The notes under the pieces: model-generated
Seen by the model: the letters and a program-made list of their open reading frames with translations, nothing else
The model's database searches: none
Told to the model about the DNA's origin: nothing
Program-made: the position numbers and the translations under genes
Source: Streptomyces olivochromogenes
Lineage (GTDB): Bacteria > Actinomycetota > Actinomycetes > Streptomycetales > Streptomycetaceae
Length of the DNA: 64,000 nt
Reading direction: 5' to 3'
Assembly (NCBI RefSeq): GCF_001514115.1
Contig: NZ_KQ948451.1
Coordinates: forward strand, 764,084 to 828,083
Shown: one piece after another, positions 24,290-33,248 of the stretch
Numbering within the stretch: position 1 is the first letter of the stretch
Layout of the letters: the number at the start of each line of letters is the position of its first letter

Positions 24290-25528
24290 CTACCCGATGA
24301 CCACCACTCGTGCCCACGCGGGCGGTGCGTCCGGTGTGTAGTCGGGATCGTCCTCGTCCCCCGACCCCGCTGCCGACTCCCGGGGGAACAGACCCACCAC
24401 CGTCCGGCACGGTGGCCGGTCCGGCCACGGCGTCTGCCCGTCCGTCAGGACCACGACGACGTCCGGTCGGGGCTGCGCCCGGAGTGCCTTGGCGAAACCC
24501 GTGCGCAGGTCCGTGCCCCCGCCGCCCACCAGCGGTATTCCCTCGGCACGGCACAGCGCGTGCGCGACCGGGGCCGCCGCGTCGCAGGGCACCACGGTGA
24601 CCAGGTCGCGGCGGCCGCCCACGGCGCGGGAGATGGCGGTGACCTCGAGAAGCGCGCTGCCCAGTTCGGCGTCACTGACCGACCCGGAGGTGTCGATGAC
24701 GACGCAGACCCGCGGCGGCCTGCGCCGCAGGCTCGGCAGCACGGCGCCGGGCACCCCGGCCGAGCGCCGCGACGGACGTCCGTACGTGTAGTCCTCGCCC
24801 ACGCCGGAGCTGGAGGCCGCCGAGCGGACCGCCGCGCCCAGCAACTCGCGCCAGGGCTGCGGCGGGTGGAACGCTTCGTCCGCCCACCGCCGCCACCCGT
24901 TCGGGGTGTCTCCCGGACGGGCGGTGATCCCCTGCGCCACCCGGAACCGCACCGCGTCCCGTTCCTGCGGGCTGAGGCCGTGGGCGCCGTCCGGGCCGAG
25001 GTCCCACTCCCGTTCGAGTCCGTCGGCGCCGCTTCCGCAGTCCAGCCAGGCCAGGCTGTGGGTGAGCGTCCCGAGGTGGAACTGGCGCAGGTAGTCCTCC
25101 ATGAGCTGTCCCTCGGGCAGCTTCAGGAACCCTGGCGTGACGGCGCCTTCGGGCCGGAGCAGTCCGTCGCCGAACGCGTCGTCGTTGATCTCGCAGTCCG
25201 CGGCGATGTTCATACGCAGCCGTTCCCCCGGGCCGGTCAGTCCGCGCTCCCGCGCGACCCTGTCCCCGCGCCCGTGGTGGTCGCGCAGGAGGTGCGACAC
25301 CTCGTGCACCCATACCCCGGCCAGTTCCTCCACCGGGGTCCGGTCCACGAATGCCGGCGAGGCGTAGCAGCGCCAGTGCCGGTCGACGGCCATCGTCGGT
25401 ACGCGCCGCGACTCCACGGTGTGCAGGGCGAACAGCGCCGTGGCCAGGTAGGGCCGGACCCGGGCGGCGTGCAGCCGGGCGGCGAAGAGCTTGTCGAGGT
25501 CCAGAGTCCCCGGTGCGGGCGCGGTCAT
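24290..25528 (-). CDS. VWA-like protein with zinc-metallopeptidase motif (DUF2201 type)
   Basis: A 412-residue protein with two parts. The N-terminal half holds a metallopeptidase-like motif HEVSHLLRDHH (His75-Glu76-x-x-His79) and NIAADCEINDDAF. The C-terminal half is a VWA-like domain with a MIDAS-type DTSGSVSDAE, a GGGGTDLR loop and LTDGQTPWP. Proteins of this build are usually encoded beside a MoxR ATPase, as here. The ATG overlaps the stop of the MoxR gene by four bases (ATGA), so they are translationally coupled. Substrate and role are unknown; metal chelation or protein remodelling by the MoxR partner is the usual proposal for MoxR-VWA pairs. Confidence 0.88.
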   Translation of the reverse strand: MTAPAPGTLDLDKLFAARLHAARVRPYLATALFALHTVESRRVPTMAVDRHWRCYASPAFVDRTPVEELAGVWVHEVSHLLRDHHGRGDRVARERGLTGPGERLRMNIAADCEINDDAFGDGLLRPEGAVTPGFLKLPEGQLMEDYLRQFHLGTLTHSLAWLDCGSGADGLEREWDLGPDGAHGLSPQERDAVRFRVAQGITARPGDTPNGWRRWADEAFHPPQPWRELLGAAVRSAASSSGVGEDYTYGRPSRRSAGVPGAVLPSLRRRPPRVCVVIDTSGSVSDAELGSALLEVTAISRAVGGRRDLVTVVPCDAAAPVAHALCRAEGIPLVGGGGTDLRTGFAKALRAQPRPDVVVVLTDGQTPWPDRPPCRTVVGLFPRESAAGSGDEDDPDYTPDAPPAWARVVVIG

Positions 25529-26787
25529 CGTCGGGCCTTCGTGGCGGCCGCGGTCCGGACCGCCGCCCGGTCCGCCCGCCGGGACAGGGACACCGCGCCG
25601 GCCAGCCGCTCGATCGCTGCCGGAACGTCCCAGTCCTCCTGGCGCAGCGAGGCGAGTGTGGTCGCGGGGACGACCACCAGGTCCGGGGCTCCGGTCTCCA
25701 GCGCCCGCACCAGGAGCGCCCATGCCGCGTCCCAACGGGACTTCTCCGGCCGCCCGCGGACCGCGGCCACCACACCGTCGAGCACGGCTTGGCGGAGGTC
25801 CCCCCGCTCGGGCAGGTCGGCACCCGCCGGGTCGGCGAGCAGTGTCTCGGGGTCCGGGAGGTCCATCCGGTCCAGGCTTGCCAGCAGTTCCAGCCCGGGA
25901 CCGTCCCCCACCGTGCCCCTGACCAGCAGGGAAAGCACTTCACGGGAGGAGCCGGCCGCGGTGGCGAAGGCGATGAGGCCCAGAGTCATCTCCCAGCTTC
26001 GGGGCGACGGCCAGGGACCGCCCCGGCGCGTCTCGCTGCTGGGCAGCCGGTGCACGAGCCCGGGGCGGGCGGAGAGGAGCCCGCACACCGCGCGGCGGGC
26101 GAAGTCCACGGCCTCCGGCAACCGCTCCGGGTCGAGCCGGGGCAGTGTCGCCCGCGGCCATGTGCCCCCGAGGCCGCGCACCACGACCTCGTGGTCGTGG
26201 GTCCACTGAAGATGCACGAACCGGTTGGCCAGCGGCGGGCTCAGCTCCCAGCCGTCGGCGGCCGAGGACCGCGGATTGGCGGCAGCCACGATCCGGACCT
26301 CGGGCGGCAGTTGAAGGGCGCCGATCCGCCGCTCCAGGACGAGGCGGAGCAGGGCGGCCTGGACGGCCGGTGGCGCGGTGGACAGCTCGTCCAGGAACAG
26401 CAGCCCTCGGCCCGCCCGTACCAGTCGCACCGCCCAGTCCGGCGGAGCCATCGGGACACCCTGCTGCGCGGGGTCGTCGCCGACGATGGGCAGTCCCGAG
26501 AAGTCGGACGGCTCGTGCACGCTGGCGATCACGGTGGTCAGCGGAAGGTCCAGGGCCGCGGCGAGCTGGGTCAGGGCCGCGGTCTTGCCGATCCCCGGCT
26601 CACCCCACAGGAGCACGGGCAGGTCGGCGGCCACGGCCAGCGTCAGTGCCTCCAGCTGGATGTCGGGGCGCGGTTCGGTGCCGGCGTCACGCAGCAGCGC
26701 CAGCAACGCGCCGGCTACCTCGATCTGGGAGGCGGGGGCCGGGTCGGCAGGAGTGCCGGTCGGAACAAGCGGTGCATATGTCTGCAT
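25525..26787 (-). CDS. MoxR-type AAA+ ATPase
   Basis: A 420-residue AAA+ protein. Walker A WGEPGIGKT (61-69), Walker B GLLFLDEL (127-134), sensor 1 IVAAANP and an Arg-finger region SPPLANRF are in order. MoxR ATPases act as chaperones that remodel or activate VWA-domain partners, and the partner is the next gene. The ATG at 26787 has AAAGGTG seven bases upstream. The upstream gene on the same strand ends 139 bases before, with a G-rich repeat in between. Confidence 0.9.
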   Translation of the reverse strand: MQTYAPLVPTGTPADPAPASQIEVAGALLALLRDAGTEPRPDIQLEALTLAVAADLPVLLWGEPGIGKTAALTQLAAALDLPLTTVIASVHEPSDFSGLPIVGDDPAQQGVPMAPPDWAVRLVRAGRGLLFLDELSTAPPAVQAALLRLVLERRIGALQLPPEVRIVAAANPRSSAADGWELSPPLANRFVHLQWTHDHEVVVRGLGGTWPRATLPRLDPERLPEAVDFARRAVCGLLSARPGLVHRLPSSETRRGGPWPSPRSWEMTLGLIAFATAAGSSREVLSLLVRGTVGDGPGLELLASLDRMDLPDPETLLADPAGADLPERGDLRQAVLDGVVAAVRGRPEKSRWDAAWALLVRALETGAPDLVVVPATTLASLRQEDWDVPAAIERLAGAVSLSRRADRAAVRTAAATKARR

Positions 26788-26812
26788 ATTTCATCACCTT
26801 TGGGTCGTGGTG

Positions 26813-26915
26813 GAACGGGTGGGTGGGTGCTTGGTGGGTGGTCCGATGGGTGCTTGGTGGGTGCCCGATGGGCGCTCGGTGGGTGTGATGGGTGGCCAGG
26901 TGGGCGCAGGGGGGA
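26813..26915. repeat. G-rich degenerate repeat, quadruplex-prone, between operon genes
   Basis: The plus strand shows units such as GATGGGTGCTTGGTGGGTG repeated about three times at 20-23 bp, with more than ten GGG runs. The minus-strand mRNA would be C-rich. It fills the gap between the unknown gene and the MoxR gene. Confidence 0.7.
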
Positions 26916-26926
26916 AGGTCCCCGAG

Positions 26927-28438
26927 TCAGCGAGCGGCCGTGTGGCGCGGGTGCGCTCGGTGCCAACGGGGGCGGTCGAGGCCTGGGAGCAGACGGCCGG
27001 ATCCGGGGGCAGGGCCGGTCATGCCCGCCCTGAACAGGCCGTACGTGATCCGCCGTAGCGCGGCCGCCTCGAGCTCGTCCCGTAGCGGGCCGCTGCGCAG
27101 CACCGCGTCCGGACCCAGCAGTCCCTCGACGACGTCCAGCGCACCGGCGATGTCGCCATGGATCAGGCGTTCGCGGACCCCGGTGAGGCAGTCCGGACGA
27201 CGGTGGGCCTCGTCGATGGCCCGCAGGCAGGGAAGCGGCGTACCGGTCAGCGCGACCAGCAGTTCCTCCCGGCGGATCTCGGCCGGGTCGTGGTCCAGCG
27301 GCGCCAGCACCCCGTCGACCTGGCCGATACGGTGCTGGGCTCCCCGGCAGTCCACCAGGCGCGGCTGCCCGGCCCCGCCCGGTGTCAGGGAGGGACCGGC
27401 CGGGCCATGCTCCAGCGCCCGAGTGGAAGCGGTCGGCGAGTGATCCGGTACCAGGGCCGAGGCGACCAGCGGATGCAGCCGATCGACCTCGATCGAACCG
27501 GTGCGGATCAGTTCCAGGTCGGGCAGCAGCCAGGTGGCCGCGTCGGGCAGGACGGGCAGCGCGGAGACGCTGCCGTCCGTGGGCGCCGCCGCGATCCGCA
27601 CACCGTGCAAACCGACGCCGTCCCTGTCCGCGAGCACGTCCAGGATCAGCCGGTCCCGGGCCCCGAGCCGCACGGCGACGGTACCGGTCGTCCGCCCCTG
27701 GGCCTGGAGCACAATCCCCGCCTCGGCCGCCCAGCGCTCCACGGCACACCCGCGCCCCCGCAGCGCGATTCCCGGCGGATCCGGGTTCTCGGGGCGGCCG
27801 TCGGCGGGCACCAGGTCGGCCCCGGACCGCACGCGCAGCTCATCGGCCCTGCGCGCGTCCCACAGATGGCGGTGCAGGTCGAGGCGGAAGCGGCGGCTGG
27901 GACGGGGGTGCGGATGCCGGCGGACAGCGGCCTCGAAGTGGGAGCGGTCGTGAGATCCGTCGTGCGGTCCGTCCCGAGATCCCTCCCGAGATCCGTCCCG
28001 GGGTCCGGCGTGCGGTGCGGCCCACATGGCGAGGCTGATCCGCTGACCGCCGTCCGCCCAGGCCGGTGGAGTCCGCACGACGAGGTGCACCGGGCCTACG
28101 CCGTCACGCTCTTGGTTGTCGTAGCGTGCCAGCGCGATGGTCAGACCCGGGCGCAGCAGCCCGTGCGGAGCGATCCTCGGCATGTGCCAGCGCAGCAGGT
28201 CGGGAGCCAGCTGGCGGAGATCGGCCCGGACCCGAGCGGCGAGGTCGTGGCCGTAAGTACGCGCCACGGAACGCAGGTTGAGATCGATATCGATGCCTGC
28301 GGCGGCGCACGCCCCCGCCCAGTCCCCGGCACGGCGGCGGGCGGTCGCAGTCTCGATCATGGTGGGCGGCACGGCGAACTGTCGCACGGGCAGCCAGAAG
28401 GAAAGGCGGGAATGCCCATTCGCGGTCTGAGTGAGCAT
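26927..28438 (-). CDS. uncharacterised protein of the MoxR/VWA operon
   Basis: A 503-residue protein of no family I recognise. It has no membrane segment. Residues about 138-160 form a low-complexity DGS/RDG repeat (RDGSREGSRDGPHDGSHD), encoded by 12-bp DNA units. The rest mixes beta-rich segments (VGPVHLVVRTPPAWADGG, TVAVRLGARDRLILDVLADRDG) with a helical C-terminal part (RERLIHGDIAGALDVVEGLLG). The ATG at 28438 has AAGG nine bases upstream. The same strand and close spacing suggest it is the first gene of an operon with MoxR and VWA genes, perhaps a substrate or target-recognition partner. Confidence 0.7.
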   Translation of the reverse strand: MLTQTANGHSRLSFWLPVRQFAVPPTMIETATARRRAGDWAGACAAAGIDIDLNLRSVARTYGHDLAARVRADLRQLAPDLLRWHMPRIAPHGLLRPGLTIALARYDNQERDGVGPVHLVVRTPPAWADGGQRISLAMWAAPHAGPRDGSREGSRDGPHDGSHDRSHFEAAVRRHPHPRPSRRFRLDLHRHLWDARRADELRVRSGADLVPADGRPENPDPPGIALRGRGCAVERWAAEAGIVLQAQGRTTGTVAVRLGARDRLILDVLADRDGVGLHGVRIAAAPTDGSVSALPVLPDAATWLLPDLELIRTGSIEVDRLHPLVASALVPDHSPTASTRALEHGPAGPSLTPGGAGQPRLVDCRGAQHRIGQVDGVLAPLDHDPAEIRREELLVALTGTPLPCLRAIDEAHRRPDCLTGVRERLIHGDIAGALDVVEGLLGPDAVLRSGPLRDELEAAALRRITYGLFRAGMTGPAPGSGRLLPGLDRPRWHRAHPRHTAAR

Positions 28439-28537
28439 CAGCACTCACCTTGCGCGGATGGGACCCCCATTCTGCCGACAGAGTGAGTGGTCATCGCGCG
28501 GAGCCTAGCGCCCCTGACCGTGATCTGTCAGATGTTT

Positions 28538-28607
28538 TCGCCTGGAGTCGCCTGGAGTCGCCTGCTGTCGCCTGATGCCGCCTGATGCCGTCTGATGCCG
28601 TCTGATG
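28538..28607. repeat. 10-bp tandem repeat, seven copies, just past the pcaV stop
   Basis: TCGCCTGGAG (twice), TCGCCTGCTG, TCGCCTGATG, CCGCCTGATG and CCGTCTGATG (twice) are in exact 10-bp register, ending 10 bases before the pcaV stop codon at 28619-28617. The period equals about one DNA turn. Confidence 0.9.
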
Positions 28608-28616
28608 AAGGAACGC

Positions 28617-29081
28617 CTAGCATTGCGTGGTGAGGGGTTCCGTCGGATTGCGCAGCCCCTCCGCGGCGTCCGAGACACGCTGGATGAGGTCGAAGAACAC
28701 GGTCTGCTCCTCGGCGGAGAGCGGGGCCAGGAAGACCTGGTTCATACGCGCCGTGCGCACGGTCAGCTTGCGGTGCGTACGCGTCCCCTCGTCGGTGAGG
28801 CGCAGCAGGAAGCGGCGGCCGTCCTGCGGATCGCGCACCTTGTCGAGCAGGCCCCGACGACTGAGCCGGCTGATGACCTCGGCGATGGTCGACCGGTCCA
28901 GGCCCACCCGCTCCCCCACCGTGCGCTGATCCAGTCCCGGCTCCGCGACCAGCGCGTTCAGGACCGCGAACTGCGGTGAGGTGATCTGCTCGGAGACCAT
29001 CGTGTTCCACAGCAGATAGTGCGCCTGCTGGAGTCGCCGGGCGAGGTGCCCGGGGTGGGTGGTGAGGTCCACCGCGGCCAT
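28617..29081 (-). CDS. pcaV: PcaV, MarR-family repressor of protocatechuate catabolism
   Basis: A 154-residue MarR protein nearly identical, as far as I recall, to S. coelicolor PcaV. The N-terminus places Arg15 and His21 (ARRLQQAHYLLWN), known ligand-contact residues for protocatechuate. The winged HTH is TVGERVGLDRSTIAEVISRLSRRGLLDKVRDPQDGRRFLLRLT. PcaV represses the divergent pca operon and itself, and releases DNA when protocatechuate binds. The ATG at 29081 has a GGGGGAG ribosome site. The 221-base gap to pcaI carries its likely operators. Confidence 0.93.
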   Translation of the reverse strand: MAAVDLTTHPGHLARRLQQAHYLLWNTMVSEQITSPQFAVLNALVAEPGLDQRTVGERVGLDRSTIAEVISRLSRRGLLDKVRDPQDGRRFLLRLTDEGTRTHRKLTVRTARMNQVFLAPLSAEEQTVFFDLIQRVSDAAEGLRNPTEPLTTQC

Positions 29082-29115
29082 GTGCGCTCCCCCTGGGTGA
29101 GTCCGTCATTTCGTT

Positions 29116-29127
29116 GGTGCACTGAAC
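29116..29127. promoter_or_regulatory. candidate PcaV site on the pcaV side
   Basis: GGTGCACTGAAC on the plus strand reads GTTCAGTGCACC on the pcaV strand. It shares TCAGTGC with a site near pcaI, contains the palindrome GTGCAC, and lies just after a possible -10 (TATCGT) for pcaV. Assignment is an inference. Confidence 0.35.
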
Positions 29128-29248
29128 GATACCGCGCATCACCGGGATGCATACAAGCGCGTCCAGGGCCGTACACCCACCGATCTCATGGAAGTCTTGA
29201 CGACTAGGGCCGCTGATGGCAGCGTGAGTGAAACCTCGCAGAAATAAT

Positions 29249-29270
29249 CAGTGCCCTGAGTAATTGAGGG
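29249..29270. promoter_or_regulatory. candidate PcaV site on the pcaI side
   Basis: TCAGTGC (29249-29255) is followed by the imperfect palindrome CCCTGAGTAATTGAGGG (29254-29270). It lies about 33 bases before the pcaI start and just after an AATAAT that may be the -10. A repressor here would block the operon promoter. Confidence 0.4.
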
Positions 29271-29302
29271 TCTGGACGCTTGGAAGAGATGGGGCTTCAC
29301 GG

Positions 29303-30058
29303 ATGGACAAGGTGGTCGCCACAGCCCTGGAGGCGGTGGCCGATGTGCCGGACGGCGCGACCCTGGCGGTCGGCGGTTTCGGGCTGAGCGGTGTGCCGAA
29401 CGTGCTGATCGAGGCGCTGTACGAACGCGGAGTCGGCGGTCTGGGCGTGGTGTCCAACAACTGCGGGGCGATGGAGTCCGGGCTCGCGGTGCTGCTGTCC
29501 GCCGGCCGGATCGCGCGGGTGACCGGCTCCTACATCGGGGCGAACAAGGAGTTCGCGCGGCAGTATCTGGCGGGTGAGCTGGAGGTGGAGATGATCCCCC
29601 AGGGCACGCTCGCGGAGCGGTTGCGTGCGGGTGGTGCGGGGATCCCCGCCTTCTACACCCCGGCCGGGGTCGGCACCCAGGTCGCGGACGGCGGCCTGCC
29701 CTGGCGCTACGACGGCTCCGGCGGGGTGGCGCTGGCGTCGCCGCCGAAGGAGGTGCGCGAGTTCGACGGCACCGAGTACGTGCTGGAGCGCGGCATCCGC
29801 ACCGACTTCGCGCTGGTCCGGGCGGCGAAGGGCGACCGGCACGGCAACCTCGTCTTCAACAGGTCCACCCGGAACTTCAACCCCCTCGCGGCGATGGCGG
29901 GCAGGGTGACGATCGCCGAGGTGGAGGAGCTGGTCGAGCCCGGCGGGATCGACCCGGACGCGGTGCATCTGCCGGGGATCTTCGTGCAGCGGGTGGTGGC
30001 CCTCACCCCCGAACAGGCCACCGCGAAGATGATCGAGAAGCGGACGGTGAGCGGCTGA
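29303..30058 (+). CDS. pcaI: 3-oxoadipate CoA-transferase subunit alpha
   Basis: A 251-residue CoA-transferase alpha subunit. With PcaJ it transfers CoA from succinyl-CoA to 3-oxoadipate, giving 3-oxoadipyl-CoA. The glycine-rich [17 protein letters not shown] near the start, [65 protein letters not shown] and the [19 protein letters not shown] segment are family hallmarks. ATG at 29303 is chosen ([25 protein letters not shown]). Its TGA overlaps the pcaJ ATG by one base. It is the first gene of the operon. Confidence 0.93.
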   Translation: MDKVVATALEAVADVPDGATLAVGGFGLSGVPNVLIEALYERGVGGLGVVSNNCGAMESGLAVLLSAGRIARVTGSYIGANKEFARQYLAGELEVEMIPQGTLAERLRAGGAGIPAFYTPAGVGTQVADGGLPWRYDGSGGVALASPPKEVREFDGTEYVLERGIRTDFALVRAAKGDRHGNLVFNRSTRNFNPLAAMAGRVTIAEVEELVEPGGIDPDAVHLPGIFVQRVVALTPEQATAKMIEKRTVSG

Positions 30059-30702
30059 TGGCGTGGACACGCGAGGAGATGGCGGCCCGTGCGGCACGCG
30101 AACTCCAGGACGGGCAGTACGTCAATCTCGGCATCGGGCTGCCGACGCTGATCCCCAACTACCTCCCGGCGGGCGTCGAGGTGATCCTGGAGTCGGAGAA
30201 CGGGATCCTCGGCACCGGCCCCTACCCCACCGAGGACCAGGTCGACCCGGACCTCATCAACGCCGGCAAGGAGACCGTGACGGTCCTGCCGGGCGCCTCC
30301 TTCTTCGACTCGGCGCTGTCGTTCTCGATGATCCGGGGCGGGCACATCGACGTGGCCGTGCTCGGCGCGATGCAGGTGTCCGCGGGCGGTGACCTGGCGA
30401 ACTGGGCGATCCCGGGGAAGATGATCACCGGGATCGGCGGCGCGATGGACCTGGTCCACGGTGCCCGCACCGTCATCGTCGTCATGACCCACACCGCCAA
30501 GGACGGCACCGCGAAGATCCTTCGGGAGTGCGCGCTGCCGCTCACCGGCAAGGCGTGCGTCAACCGGATCATCACCGACCTCGGCGTCCTCGACGTCACC
30601 GACGAGGGGCTGGTGCTCATCGAGACCGCGCCCGGCGTCACGGTCGAGGAGATCATCGCCAAAACCGACGCCGAGCTGACCGTCGCGGAGGGCCCGCAGT
30701 GA
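30058..30702 (+). CDS. pcaJ: 3-oxoadipate CoA-transferase subunit beta
   Basis: A 214-residue beta subunit. The SENG motif ([10 protein letters not shown]) carries the catalytic Glu, about residue 47, which forms the gamma-glutamyl-CoA thioester. [47 protein letters not shown] and [16 protein letters not shown] are as expected. The start overlaps the pcaI stop (TGATG) and the end overlaps the pcaF start (GTGA), so all three are translationally coupled. Confidence 0.94.
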   Translation: MAWTREEMAARAARELQDGQYVNLGIGLPTLIPNYLPAGVEVILESENGILGTGPYPTEDQVDPDLINAGKETVTVLPGASFFDSALSFSMIRGGHIDVAVLGAMQVSAGGDLANWAIPGKMITGIGGAMDLVHGARTVIVVMTHTAKDGTAKILRECALPLTGKACVNRIITDLGVLDVTDEGLVLIETAPGVTVEEIIAKTDAELTVAEGPQ

Positions 30703-31901
30703 ACACCGTGTACATCGTCGACGCCGTACGAACCCCCATCGGCCGCTACAACGGGGCGTTGGCGTCCGTCCGCCCGGACGACCTCGCCGCCCACGCCATC
30801 CGGGAACTCCTGGCCCGCACCCCCGACCTGGACCCCGCCCGGATCGAGGACGTCTACCTCGGCAACGCCAACGGCGCCGGTGAGGAGAACCGCAACGTCG
30901 CCCGCATGGCCGCCCTGCTCGCCGGCCTGCCCACCTCGGTACCCGGGGTGAGTGTCAACCGGCTGTGCGCCTCCGGACTCGAGGCCGTCATCCAGGCCGC
31001 CCGCGCGATCGCCGTCGGGGATGCCCACATCGCCCTGGCCGGCGGCGTGGAGTCCATGACCCGCGCCCCCTACGTCCTGCCCAAGAACGACCGGCCCTTC
31101 CCCGCCGGACACACCGAGCTGTACTCCACCACCCTCGGCTGGCGCATGGTCAACCCGAGGATGGACCCCCAGTGGACCGTCCCGCTCGGCGAGTCCGCCG
31201 AACTCATCGCCGACAAACACAAGATCAGCCGCGAGCAGCAGGACGCATACGCCCTCGCCTCCCACCGCAAGGCCGCCACCGCACAGGCGAACGGCCTGTT
31301 CGACGGCGAGATCACCCCGGTACCGATCCCGCAGCGCAAGGGCGACCCGGTCGTCCTCGCCGCCGACGAATCCGTCCGCCCCGACGCCTCCCTCAGCGCC
31401 ATGGCCAGGCTGAAGCCCTCCTTCCGCACCACCGACGGCACGGTCACCGCGGGCAACGCCTCCCCCCTCAACGACGGCGCCGCCGCCCTCCTCCTGACCG
31501 ACGAGGAAGGCCTCAAGGCCACCGGCCGTGAACCTCTCGCCCGCATCCGAGCCACCGGCGTCTCCGCGACCGACCCCCAGTACTTCGGCCTCGCCCCCGT
31601 CGAGGCCGTCACCCGCGCCCTGGCCAAAGCCGGCAAGACCTTCGCGGACCTGTCCGTCCTCGAACTGAACGAGGCCTTCGCCGCCCAGGTCCTCGGGTGC
31701 CTCGCCGAATGGCCCGAGTTCGACCCCGCGATCCTCAACCCCCAGGGCGGCGCGATCGCCCTCGGCCACCCCCTCGGCGCCTCCGGCGCCCGCCTCGCCG
31801 GCACCGTCGCCCACCAGCTCGCCCGTCAGGGCACCGGCACCGGCATCGCCACCCTCTGCATCGGCGTCGGCCAGGGCCTCGCCCTCGTCCTCGAACGATA
31901 G
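30699..31901 (+). CDS. pcaF: 3-oxoadipyl-CoA thiolase
   Basis: A 400-residue thiolase that cleaves 3-oxoadipyl-CoA to succinyl-CoA and acetyl-CoA, the final step of the pathway. Nucleophile Cys90 is in NRLCASG; His357 in [10 protein letters not shown] and Cys387 in LCIGVGQG complete the triad. Length is normal for the family. A GTG at 30699 overlaps the pcaJ TGA by four bases. Confidence 0.94.
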   Translation: MNTVYIVDAVRTPIGRYNGALASVRPDDLAAHAIRELLARTPDLDPARIEDVYLGNANGAGEENRNVARMAALLAGLPTSVPGVSVNRLCASGLEAVIQAARAIAVGDAHIALAGGVESMTRAPYVLPKNDRPFPAGHTELYSTTLGWRMVNPRMDPQWTVPLGESAELIADKHKISREQQDAYALASHRKAATAQANGLFDGEITPVPIPQRKGDPVVLAADESVRPDASLSAMARLKPSFRTTDGTVTAGNASPLNDGAAALLLTDEEGLKATGREPLARIRATGVSATDPQYFGLAPVEAVTRALAKAGKTFADLSVLELNEAFAAQVLGCLAEWPEFDPAILNPQGGAIALGHPLGASGARLAGTVAHQLARQGTGTGIATLCIGVGQGLALVLER

Positions 31902-31911
31902 GAAGTCGACC

Positions 31912-32682
31912 ATGGCCCTCACCCAGTCGGACATCGACGTCGAGATCAAGGATCTCCAGGACGCGTACGACAAGGCGGTCGCCGGCGGAGCGCTGGTTCG
32001 AAACCACCCGTCGCGCGACTACCCCCCGTACCGCAGCTCCCTGCTGCGCCACCCCAAGCAGCCGCTGGTCGCCGTCGACGGCGGCGACCCCGAGACGGTC
32101 GAGCTGTCGGGTCCGGTGTTCGGCGTCACCGACATCACCGAGCACGACAGCGACCTGACCATCCAGCACCGGGGCGAGCCGATCGGCGAACGCATGACCG
32201 TCTCGGGCCGGCTGCTCGACCGCGACGGGCGTCCCGTGCGCGGTCAGCTCATCGAGATCTGGCAGGCCAACGCCGCCGGTCGTTACGCCCATCTGCGCGA
32301 ACAGCACCCGGCGCCGCTCGACCCCAACTTCACCGGTGTCGGGCGGACCCTGACGAACGATCAGGGCCGGTACAGGTTCACCACGATCAAGCCGGGCCCC
32401 TACCCGTGGGGCAACCACACGAACGCGTGGCGGCCCGCGCACATCCACTTCTCGGTCTTCGGTACGGCGTTCACCCAGCGGCTGATCACCCAGATGTACT
32501 TCCCGAGCGACCCGCTGTTCCGCTACGACCCGATCCTGCAGTCCGTGACGGACCAGGCGGCCCGCGACCGTCTGATCGCCACCTACCAGCACGATCTCTC
32601 CCAGCCCGAGTTCTCCATGGGCTACGAGTGGGACATCGTCCTCGACGGTCCCTCCGCCACCTGGATCGAGGAAGGCCGTTGA
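31912..32682 (+). CDS. pcaH: protocatechuate 3,4-dioxygenase beta subunit
   Basis: A 256-residue intradiol dioxygenase beta subunit. The Fe(III) ligands are Tyr125 (GRYAHL), Tyr164 (PYPWGNH), His177 and His179 (RPAHIHF), with the same spacing (39, 13, 2) as in Pseudomonas PcaH. With PcaG it opens protocatechuate to 3-carboxy-cis,cis-muconate. The ATG at 31912 has AGGAAG upstream and lies 10 bases after pcaF. Confidence 0.95.
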   Translation: MALTQSDIDVEIKDLQDAYDKAVAGGALVRNHPSRDYPPYRSSLLRHPKQPLVAVDGGDPETVELSGPVFGVTDITEHDSDLTIQHRGEPIGERMTVSGRLLDRDGRPVRGQLIEIWQANAAGRYAHLREQHPAPLDPNFTGVGRTLTNDQGRYRFTTIKPGPYPWGNHTNAWRPAHIHFSVFGTAFTQRLITQMYFPSDPLFRYDPILQSVTDQAARDRLIATYQHDLSQPEFSMGYEWDIVLDGPSATWIEEGR

Positions 32683-32684
32683 CC

Positions 32685-33248
32685 ATGACCGAGCGGTTGC
32701 TCCCCACCCCGTCCCACACCATCGGCCCCTTCTACGGCCACGCGCTGCCCTTTCCCGACGGCGGCCGGGTCGCGCCGCAGGGCCACCCCGAGGCGATCAC
32801 CCTGCACGGGTACGTGCTCGACGGCGCGGGCGAGGTGATCCCGGACGCCCTCCTGGACTTCTGGCAGGCGGCTCCCGACGGCTCCCTCGAGGGTGCCCCC
32901 GGTTCGATGCGCCGCGACCCGTCGACGGGCGGCTTCCTCGGCCGGGGCGGCGTCGACTTCACGGGCTTCGGCCGGGTCGCCACGGACGCCGACGGTCGGT
33001 ACGCGCTGCACACCCTGCCGCCGGGCAACGCCGGGCTTCCGTACCTCAGCGTGTGTGTGTTCGCGCGCGGTCTGGTGCACCACCTCTTCACCCGCGCGTA
33101 CCTCGCCGACGGCGCCGACCCGCTGCTCGACTCGCTCCCTGCCGACCGGCGCGCCACGCTGATCGCGGCCGAGGGCGCGAACCGGACGTACCGTTTCGAC
33201 ATCCGCCTTCAGGGCGAAGGCGAAACGGTCTTCCTGGAGTTCCAGTGA
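32685..33248 (+). CDS. pcaG: protocatechuate 3,4-dioxygenase alpha subunit
   Basis: A 187-residue alpha subunit. TPSHTIGPFYGHALPFPDG at the start and LDFWQAAPDGSLEG plus the YALHTLPPGNAGLPYLSVCVFARGLVHHLFTRAYL segment are typical. It lacks the full set of iron ligands, as alpha subunits do. It starts two bases after the pcaH stop, and its TGA overlaps the pcaB GTG. Confidence 0.94.
   Translation: MTERLLPTPSHTIGPFYGHALPFPDGGRVAPQGHPEAITLHGYVLDGAGEVIPDALLDFWQAAPDGSLEGAPGSMRRDPSTGGFLGRGGVDFTGFGRVATDADGRYALHTLPPGNAGLPYLSVCVFARGLVHHLFTRAYLADGADPLLDSLPADRRATLIAAEGANRTYRFDIRLQGEGETVFLEFQ

Noticed and set aside
28538..28607. CRISPR-like array
   Set aside because: Repeats are 10 bp with no spacers and no cas genes anywhere in the window; it is a simple tandem repeat.
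29197..29225. TTGACG as -35 box of the pca operon
   Set aside because: No acceptable -10 lies 16-18 bases downstream (CAGCGT at 17), so it was not called a promoter.
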